The position numbers and the translations under genes are program-made. Source: Clostridia bacterium (GTDB lineage Bacteria; Bacillota; Clostridia; Oscillospirales; CAG-272). From it: 35,077 nucleotides of DNA. Every line of letters begins with the position of its first letter. Within the stretch, counting starts at the first letter, position 1. This document shows positions 30,270-35,077 of the stretch, in pieces. The notes under the pieces are model-generated. The model was given only the letters and a program-made list of their open reading frames with translations. It was not told where the DNA came from and ran no database searches. The stretch is from contig JAFTJZ010000056.1 in NCBI GenBank assembly GCA_017456145.1, positions 1 through 35,077 of the forward strand. The letters are read 5' to 3'.

Positions 30270-31481
30270 ATGAATCCAATTTACAAACTTTATTGTCGCA
30301 CGTTTCAGAAGGTCTTTCACCTCGCCATTCCCATTTTACCATATCGAAACCCGAAGATTCTGCGCAGTGTCTCCGAAGTTCCTTCACAGCTTAGGGAAAA
30401 GCAGGTCAAAAGCGTTCTGATCGTCACCGACAAGGTCCTGCATTCTCTCGGAATGATCGACGGCTTGAAGGAACAACTGAAAAAAAACGGAGTATCCTAC
30501 CATATCTACGACAGCACCGTACCCAACCCTACGGTTGACAATGTCGAGCAGGCCCGCGCACTTTATCTTGAAAACGGCTGTCAAGCTCTGATCGGGTTTG
30601 GTGGCGGCTCTGCCATTGATTGCGCCAAGGCTGTCGGTGCCCGTATTGCAAGGCCAAACAAGCCAATTGCAAAAATGGGTGGTATTCTCAAGGTCATGCA
30701 TAAGATTCCCTTGCTTATCGCCATCCCGACGACAGCCGGGACGGGAAGTGAAGTGACGGTCGCGACTGTGATCACTGATGCGAAGACCGGTCGCAAGTCA
30801 CCCATCAGCGACTTTCCGCTCATTCCTCGCGTTGCAGTTCTTGATGCGGAAAATACCAAAACTATGCCGCTCTCCATGACTTCTACCACAGGAATGGACG
30901 CACTGACCCACGCGGTCGAGGCCTATATCGGGCGCTCAACAACACGCTCTACCAGAAAAGATGCTACCGATGCCGTTCGTCTGATCTTTGAAAACCTCGA
31001 AAAGGCATATCAGGACGGTCAGAACACCCTTGCCAGAGCCAATATGATGCAAGCATCCTTTTTGGCAGGCAGAGCGTTTTCCAAATCTTACGTGGGGTAT
31101 GTTCATGCAGTAGCTCATTCACTGGGCGGCCAATATAATATCCCACATGGACTTGCCAACGCCGTACTATTGCCTATCGTTCTTGAGGCATATGGAAAGA
31201 GCGCCCATAAAAAGCTGCACGAGCTCGCCATTGTTGTCGGCCTCGCCACAAAGCAGGATTCAGCCGAAGACGGCGCTGCACGCTTTATCGCGGCTGTCCG
31301 AAATATGAATGCTCGCATGAATATTCCCAAAACCCTGTCGGGTATTATGAAAGAGGATATTCCAAAGATGGCAAAGCACGCCGCAAAAGAGGCAAACCCC
31401 CTCTATCCCGTTCCGATGCTGATGGATGCCAAGGCACTGGAACCATTTTATGAAAAAGTAGCAGATTGGAGTAACACATGA
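30270..31481 (+). CDS. Iron-containing alcohol dehydrogenase (group III)
   Basis: A 403-residue NAD(P)-dependent dehydrogenase of the Fe-ADH family that interconverts alcohols and aldehydes. The nucleotide-binding motif is GFGGGSAIDCAKAVGA (near residue 108), and IAIPTTAGTGSEVT near 150 is strongly conserved. Metal ligands are the Asp of TTGMDALTHAVEAY and the histidines of YVHAVAHSLGGQYNIPHGLANA. The ATG at 30270 is set by AAAGGAAG 4-5 nt upstream; a longer frame from 30198 would run through operator 3. The stop overlaps the next start as ATGA (31478-31481). In this operon the likely substrate is a long-chain aldehyde, reduced to an alcohol. Cytoplasmic. Confidence 0.93.
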   Translation: MNPIYKLYCRTFQKVFHLAIPILPYRNPKILRSVSEVPSQLREKQVKSVLIVTDKVLHSLGMIDGLKEQLKKNGVSYHIYDSTVPNPTVDNVEQARALYLENGCQALIGFGGGSAIDCAKAVGARIARPNKPIAKMGGILKVMHKIPLLIAIPTTAGTGSEVTVATVITDAKTGRKSPISDFPLIPRVAVLDAENTKTMPLSMTSTTGMDALTHAVEAYIGRSTTRSTRKDATDAVRLIFENLEKAYQDGQNTLARANMMQASFLAGRAFSKSYVGYVHAVAHSLGGQYNIPHGLANAVLLPIVLEAYGKSAHKKLHELAIVVGLATKQDSAEDGAARFIAAVRNMNARMNIPKTLSGIMKEDIPKMAKHAAKEANPLYPVPMLMDAKALEPFYEKVADWSNT

Positions 31482-32860
31482 GCACACAGAACATTGACAC
31501 CATCCTTGAATCACAGAAAAAATTCTTTGCAAGTGGCGCGACCTTACCGATATCCTTCAGAATCGAAATGCTGAAAAGGCTGTACAACAGCGTAAAGAAA
31601 CACGAAACAGAGATCGAGGCGGCACTGACAGCCGATCTTGGAAAAAGTGCCTTTGAGGGCTTTATGTGTGAGGTCGGACTGGTTCTCTCGGAGATCTCGT
31701 ATATGATCAAGCACACACGCCGTTTTGCTAAAAATCACCGTGTGAGCACCCCTTTGGCACAGTTTGCTTCTTCCAGTTATAAAAAACCCTCGCCGCATGG
31801 CAACACGTTGATCATGAGTCCTTGGAATTATCCCTTCCTTCTGACGCTCGATCCGCTCGCCGATGCCATCGCAGCAGGGAATACCGCCATTGTCAAGCCC
31901 AGCGCTTATTCTCCTGCGACGAGTGCGGCCATTGCTAAGTTGATCGCCGAATGTTTCCCGAGTGAATATGTGGCTGTGATCACGGGCGGTCGCGCAGAGA
32001 ATGCGGCTCTGTTGGAAAAGAAATTTGATTTTGTCTTTTTCACGGGCAGTCAGAATGTCGGCAAGGAGGTTCTTCGCCACACTGCAAAGACGCTCACCCC
32101 CGCGGTTCTTGAGCTTGGCGGTAAGAGCCCCTGCATCGTGGACAGCACGGCAAAGATCAAGCTCGCAGCAAAGCGCATTGTTTTCGGCAAATATCTGAAC
32201 TGCGGGCAAACCTGCGTTGCTCCGGATTATATTCTTTGTGAAAAGTCGGTCAAGGACGCGCTGGTCAAAGAGCTTAAAGTCCAGATTTGCCTTCAATACG
32301 GGGAAGAGCCTCTGAAGAATGTGGATTATGGGCGTATTGTCAACGAAAAGCATTTTGACCGTCTCCGCGGACTGATCGATGAAAATAAGGTTGTCATCGG
32401 CGGCACTTATAACAGAGATACCCTGCAGATCGCTCCGACAGTGATGGATAACGTCACGTGGGATGACGCCGTCATGGGGGAAGAGATCTTCGGTCCTGTA
32501 CTTCCCATTCTCACCTACGATCGGTTTGACGATATTTTCACACTGCTGCATGGGAAACAAAAGCCACTGGCGCTGTATTTGTTCTCTGAGAACAAGCGAC
32601 ACATCAAAGAGGTCACCGAGCGGCTCTCCTACGGAGGTGGCTGCATCAACGATGTTGTCATCCACCTTGCAACCAGTGAAATGGGCTTTGGCGGTGTCGG
32701 TGAGAGCGGAATGGGCAGTTATCACGGAAAAGAAGGCTTTGACGCTTTCTCGCATACCAAGAGCATCGTCGATAAAAAAACCTGGATGGATCTCCCCATG
32801 CGATATCAACCGTATAATAAAGGGCTGTATGGCGCGCTGCTCCACATCTTTTTGAGGTGA
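31478..32860 (+). CDS. Class 3-like aldehyde dehydrogenase
   Basis: A 460-residue NAD(P)-dependent aldehyde dehydrogenase of the class 3 type, a group known for fatty and aromatic aldehydes, oxidising them to acids. Marks are ILMSPWNYPF-like sequence (LIMSPWNYPFLLTLDPLADA), VFFTGSQNVGKEV, the general-base Glu of LELGGKSPCIVD, the catalytic Cys of NCGQTCVAPDY, EEIFGPVLPI and SGMGSYHGKEGFDAFSH. The C-terminus is amphipathic (YQPYNKGLYGALLHIFLR), which may bring the enzyme to the membrane where fatty aldehydes are released. It overlaps the ADH gene by 4 nt and is 6 nt before the lysoplasmalogenase gene. Confidence 0.94.
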   Translation: MSTQNIDTILESQKKFFASGATLPISFRIEMLKRLYNSVKKHETEIEAALTADLGKSAFEGFMCEVGLVLSEISYMIKHTRRFAKNHRVSTPLAQFASSSYKKPSPHGNTLIMSPWNYPFLLTLDPLADAIAAGNTAIVKPSAYSPATSAAIAKLIAECFPSEYVAVITGGRAENAALLEKKFDFVFFTGSQNVGKEVLRHTAKTLTPAVLELGGKSPCIVDSTAKIKLAAKRIVFGKYLNCGQTCVAPDYILCEKSVKDALVKELKVQICLQYGEEPLKNVDYGRIVNEKHFDRLRGLIDENKVVIGGTYNRDTLQIAPTVMDNVTWDDAVMGEEIFGPVLPILTYDRFDDIFTLLHGKQKPLALYLFSENKRHIKEVTERLSYGGGCINDVVIHLATSEMGFGGVGESGMGSYHGKEGFDAFSHTKSIVDKKTWMDLPMRYQPYNKGLYGALLHIFLR

Positions 32861-32866
32861 GATATT

Positions 32867-33565
32867 ATGGCAAAAAAACAAAAAATACTGTTGGGTATCA
32901 ATCTTGTCCTCGCATCCTTGGTTTTTGTTGGAAATTATTTTTACCTGACTGAAGGCGGTCTTACACTCAAAGCGGCTTGCAGCAGCGGTTTTGCGCTGAT
33001 GGGATTGATCAATCTCATATACGCCCTCGCAATCAAGGCCGAAAATCTCAAGTTCAACGTATCCATGGCAACGGGACTCGTTTTCGCTTGCCTTGGTGAT
33101 ATCGTTCTTGGCTTTGATTTTATCATCGGTGCCGCGCTATTTGCCATCGGACATATTTGCTACTTCATCTCCTACTGCATGCTGCAAAGGATCGTTCGTC
33201 GCGATTTTCTCATTGGCGGTATTCTTTTTGTCCTGGCAGGTGGGTTTGTATTGTTTTGTCCGCTTTTGGAGTTCCCCGAGCAAATCATGCAGATCGTCTG
33301 CTTGGTATATGCACTGATCATATCCATGATGCTCGGAAAAGCGATTTCTAATTTTTATGCTACAAAAACGATCCTGACAACCGTGATCCTTGTGGGGAGT
33401 GTGCTGTTTTTCTTCTCGGATCTCATGCTGGTATTTGATTGGTTCATGGGCATGGGCAAAATTGCAGGTAGACTCTGCATGGGAACCTATTATCCCGCCG
33501 AGTGTCTTCTCGGGTTATCTGCGTGTCTTCACGTCCTTTGCGGCAGCAGACGCAACAAAAAGTAA
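32867..33565 (+). CDS. YhhN-family protein, likely lysoplasmalogenase
   Basis: A 232-residue membrane protein with about eight hydrophobic segments, of the YhhN/TMEM86 family. Family members split the vinyl ether of lysoplasmalogens into a fatty aldehyde and a glycerophospho head group. Supporting segments are MATGLVFACLGDIVLGFDFIIGAALFAIGHICYF with the conserved GD and H residues, and LFFFSDLMLVFDWF near the end with the conserved S-D. It follows the aldehyde dehydrogenase by 6 nt. The released aldehyde is the logical substrate of the two dehydrogenases ahead of it. Plasmalogens are common in anaerobic Clostridia. A strong hairpin ends the operon. Confidence 0.85.
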   Translation: MAKKQKILLGINLVLASLVFVGNYFYLTEGGLTLKAACSSGFALMGLINLIYALAIKAENLKFNVSMATGLVFACLGDIVLGFDFIIGAALFAIGHICYFISYCMLQRIVRRDFLIGGILFVLAGGFVLFCPLLEFPEQIMQIVCLVYALIISMMLGKAISNFYATKTILTTVILVGSVLFFFSDLMLVFDWFMGMGKIAGRLCMGTYYPAECLLGLSACLHVLCGSRRNKK

Positions 33566-33573
33566 TTTTTTTG

Positions 33574-33609
33574 ATAAAGATGTTCTTTTGAAGGGCATCT
33601 TTATTTTTT
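33574..33609 (+). terminator. Terminator of the aldehyde operon
   Basis: ATAAAGATG (33574-33582) pairs perfectly with CATCTTTAT (33596-33604), followed by a T run to 33609. Confidence 0.85.
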
Positions 33610-33622
33610 ATCAGGAAAATTC

Positions 33623-33651
33623 TTGCACATTCGATCACTTTATGATATAAT
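33623..33651 (+). promoter_or_regulatory. SigmaA promoter of the PNPOx-kinase pair, fused to a repeat
   Basis: TTGCAC (33623-33628), 17-nt spacer and TATAAT (33646-33651) with extended -10 TGA. As at the mannosidase gene, TATGATATAATAAGTGTGGCT runs straight from the -10 into the repeat. Confidence 0.75.
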
Positions 33652-33653
33652 AA

Positions 33654-33741
33654 GTGTGGCTGTATAATAAGTGTGGCTATATAATTAGTGCGGCTATATA
33701 ATTAGTGCAAACAAAGCGTAGCCACACGGGATTTCGCTACG
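33654..33741 (+). repeat. Second, rearranged copy of the GTGTGGCT repeat
   Basis: Four 17-bp steps begin at 33654, 33671, 33688 and 33705 (GTGTGGCT, GTGTGGCT, GTGCGGCT, GTGCAAAC). The first three are followed by (T)ATATAAT-like tracts. The right arm TAGCCACAC (33719-33727) and GGGATTTCGCTACG close the element as in the 26565-26823 copies, but the second hairpin is degraded. The extra left arms allow alternative pairings with the single right arm, and each carries a -10-like TATAAT. Confidence 0.85.
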
Positions 33742-33817
33742 TTAAATTTCCAAAACATGATATATTTTGATTATTTTGCGCAAGCTCATATTAAAATCCG
33801 AGTACGGAGGCAATAAA

Positions 33818-34294
33818 ATGTTTCGAGAATTGACCCGAATAAACAAAAAGATCACACTGAATGAGGCGATCGCTGTACTTCAAAAGGAAACGCGAGGGGT
33901 TCTCTCTGTGAACGGGGATGACGGCTACCCATACGGTATGCCGATGAACCATTATTATCACAGTGAAGACGGATGCATTTATTTTCACTGCGGCAAAGGA
34001 GGACACCGCATGGATGCCATTCGATCCTCTGACAAAGTATCCTTCTGCGTATACGATGCGGGATATCGCGTTGACGACGATTGGGCGCTGAACGTAAAAA
34101 GCGTCATTGTCTTCGGGCGGATCGAGGTCATCGATGACATGGCGCAGATCATACCTATCACGACGGCATTATCTCATAAATTCACCCTGGATGATGCCTA
34201 TATTCGTCAGGAAATCGAATCGTATGCCAAGAGTACACTTTTGCTCAAGCTGACCCCCGAGCATATTTGCGGAAAGCTCGTCAAAGAGTCGTAA
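33818..34294 (+). CDS. Pyridoxamine 5'-phosphate oxidase-fold flavoprotein (NimA-like)
   Basis: A 158-residue split-barrel flavin-binding protein of the PNPOx-like/NimA group. NimA-type members reduce nitroimidazoles; most relatives have unknown substrates. The pattern is RGVLSVNGDDGYPYGMPMNHYYHSEDG, then IYFHCGKGGHRMDAIRSSDKVSFCVYD, and VIVFGRIEVIDD, all typical. The start at 33818 is set by GGAGG 7 nt upstream; the frame is open to 33767 without support. It is followed after 10 nt by the kinase gene. The transcript is predicted to begin in the repeat at 33654, giving a leader of about 160 nt. Confidence 0.88.
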   Translation: MFRELTRINKKITLNEAIAVLQKETRGVLSVNGDDGYPYGMPMNHYYHSEDGCIYFHCGKGGHRMDAIRSSDKVSFCVYDAGYRVDDDWALNVKSVIVFGRIEVIDDMAQIIPITTALSHKFTLDDAYIRQEIESYAKSTLLLKLTPEHICGKLVKES

Positions 34295-34304
34295 TGGAGG
34301 AAAA

Positions 34305-34814
34305 ATGGCAAGGGTAATCTTACTTTGCGGGAAGATCTGCAGTGGAAAGACAACGTATGCATCCTATTTATGCAAGAAATATTCTGCTGTTCTGCTGTCG
34401 GTAGATGAGGTCATGCTGTCCATCTTTGGTCAGCACTGCGCAGACAAGCACGACGAATATGCAGCGCGAACCCAAGCATATCTGTATCAAAAATCAGTAG
34501 AGTTGATCCATGCAGGAATGGATGTTATCCTGGATTGGGGCTTTTGGTCCTATTCCGGCAGGGAATACGCGCGCGCTTTTTACCAAAGTCATCATATCTG
34601 TTGCGAATTTCATTATCTGGATGTGGACGATCAAACCTTACAGCAACATATTCAAGCAAGAAATCAATCGGTGTTATCCGGGGCCATTCAGGCTTATTAT
34701 GTCGATCCACCGCTCGCGCAAAAATGCAACACACGCTTTGAGACCCCCGACTGCGATGAAATTCCGATTCGTGTATCCGCGGATCTCTTTGACGCAAAGC
34801 AGGATTTCGGGTGA
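34305..34814 (+). CDS. P-loop kinase-like ATP-binding protein (AAA/zeta-type)
   Basis: A 169-residue small nucleoside-triphosphate-binding protein. Walker A is LLCGKICSGKTTYASYL at residues 6-22, and LLSVDEVMLSIFG follows as a kinase-like substrate segment. VILDWGFWSYSGREYARAFY provides the Walker B-like strand with Asp and the following arginine. The layout resembles the chloramphenicol phosphotransferase, zeta-toxin and polynucleotide-kinase group of small-molecule kinases. The substrate is unknown, and no antitoxin partner is adjacent. GGAGG lies 4 nt before the ATG; it is 10 nt after the flavoprotein gene and ends before a long hairpin. Confidence 0.82.
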   Translation: MARVILLCGKICSGKTTYASYLCKKYSAVLLSVDEVMLSIFGQHCADKHDEYAARTQAYLYQKSVELIHAGMDVILDWGFWSYSGREYARAFYQSHHICCEFHYLDVDDQTLQQHIQARNQSVLSGAIQAYYVDPPLAQKCNTRFETPDCDEIPIRVSADLFDAKQDFG

Positions 34815-34872
34815 TCCTATGCTATAACGGAAATACGTATATGATTTCCCGGGAAATAGCTACATTGAAAAT

Positions 34873-34925
34873 CGGGGTGCGTCAAATGCAAATGATGCAT
34901 TTGAAACTCACCCCGTCGTTTTTTC
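34873..34925 (+). terminator. Long-stem terminator after the kinase gene
   Basis: CGGGGTG (34873-34879) pairs with CACCCCG (34909-34915). An inner arm, CAAATGCA with TGCATTTG, extends the stem, and TCGTTTTTTC follows. The remaining bases to the end of the window hold no gene, only AT-rich sequence and a promoter. Confidence 0.9.
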
Positions 34926-35028
34926 TTTGCGGATAACCTATCTTCCCGCAAAATACTAACAACGCCCTCAAAAAGTCAAGAAAGGCAGAAAAAATCGAGA
35001 AAAACAAGCGGAAAATGACGAAAAGGGC

Positions 35029-35057
35029 TTGAATTTTTTGCCAAAGTATAGTATAAT
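35029..35057 (+). promoter_or_regulatory. SigmaA promoter for a gene beyond the window
   Basis: TTGAAT (35029-35034), 17-nt spacer and TATAAT (35052-35057). The -10 lies in AGTATAATACT, a near-palindrome that could be an operator. Confidence 0.8.
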
Positions 35058-35077
35058 ACTAACATACATATATTAAA

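Noticed and set aside
31544-32881. Long minus-strand open frame (445 codons) opposite the aldehyde dehydrogenase
   Set aside because: The plus strand encodes a clear aldehyde dehydrogenase with all catalytic motifs; the antisense frame has no recognisable features and would face against the operon.
34305-34814. Zeta-type toxin
   Set aside because: Only the general P-loop kinase pattern is visible; no epsilon-like antitoxin gene is next to it.

Overview
The window reads as a chromosomal stretch of an anaerobic, probably spore-forming member of the Bacillota, class Clostridia, most likely an Oscillospirales-type gut lineage. This rests on the gene families: a T-box leader, ClpC, IreB, a DtxR-type regulator, MetH-activation and SpoIID/LytB-like proteins, a lysoplasmalogenase operon, strong GGAGG ribosome sites and crisp TTGNNN-17-TATAAT promoters. 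No phage, transposase, CRISPR array, tRNA or rRNA was seen. The genus cannot be named from sequence alone.

Layout. 1-3327 (+): the 3' end of smpB with its terminator, then dxs (isoprenoid precursors) and an AAC(3)-fold acetyltransferase. 3373-6347 (-): an XRE regulator followed by a DtxR-type metal regulator, and a separate ECF sigma factor with a 263-residue C-terminal domain. 6535-12946 (-): ireB-ribF; a three-gene cluster of signal-peptide-less wall-binding proteins (beta-domain protein, SpoIID-like plus PG-binding protein, double PG-binding protein) behind a sporulation-type -10; and clpC with its own promoter. 13153-17149 (+): a MetH-activation-domain protein overlapping a shortened MetH-like protein, a nucleotidyltransferase, and an esterase lipoprotein. 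17204-22316 (-): a T-box leader with a UAC (Tyr) specifier controls an SSS symporter and an acyl-CoA ligase, possibly with two overlapping HAD phosphatase genes behind. 22344-26432: a GPH/MelB-type transporter (-), flavodoxin and GNAT genes (+), and glnA (-).

26534-35077 (+): a beta-mannosidase gene whose predicted leader starts inside three 93-bp tandem palindromic repeats; a TetR regulator with three near-identical operators governing an alcohol dehydrogenase - aldehyde dehydrogenase - lysoplasmalogenase (YhhN) operon; then a PNPOx-fold flavoprotein and a P-loop kinase whose leader begins with a relative of the same repeat. The last bases hold a promoter for a gene outside the window.

The most coherent candidate new system is the TetR-ADH-ALDH-YhhN operon, which reads as plasmalogen breakdown with handling of the released fatty aldehyde. 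Next come the Tyr T-box over a symporter-ligase pair, the repeat family placed at transcript starts, the sigma factor with an internal ribosome site at its domain junction, and the wall-binding cluster without secretion signals.
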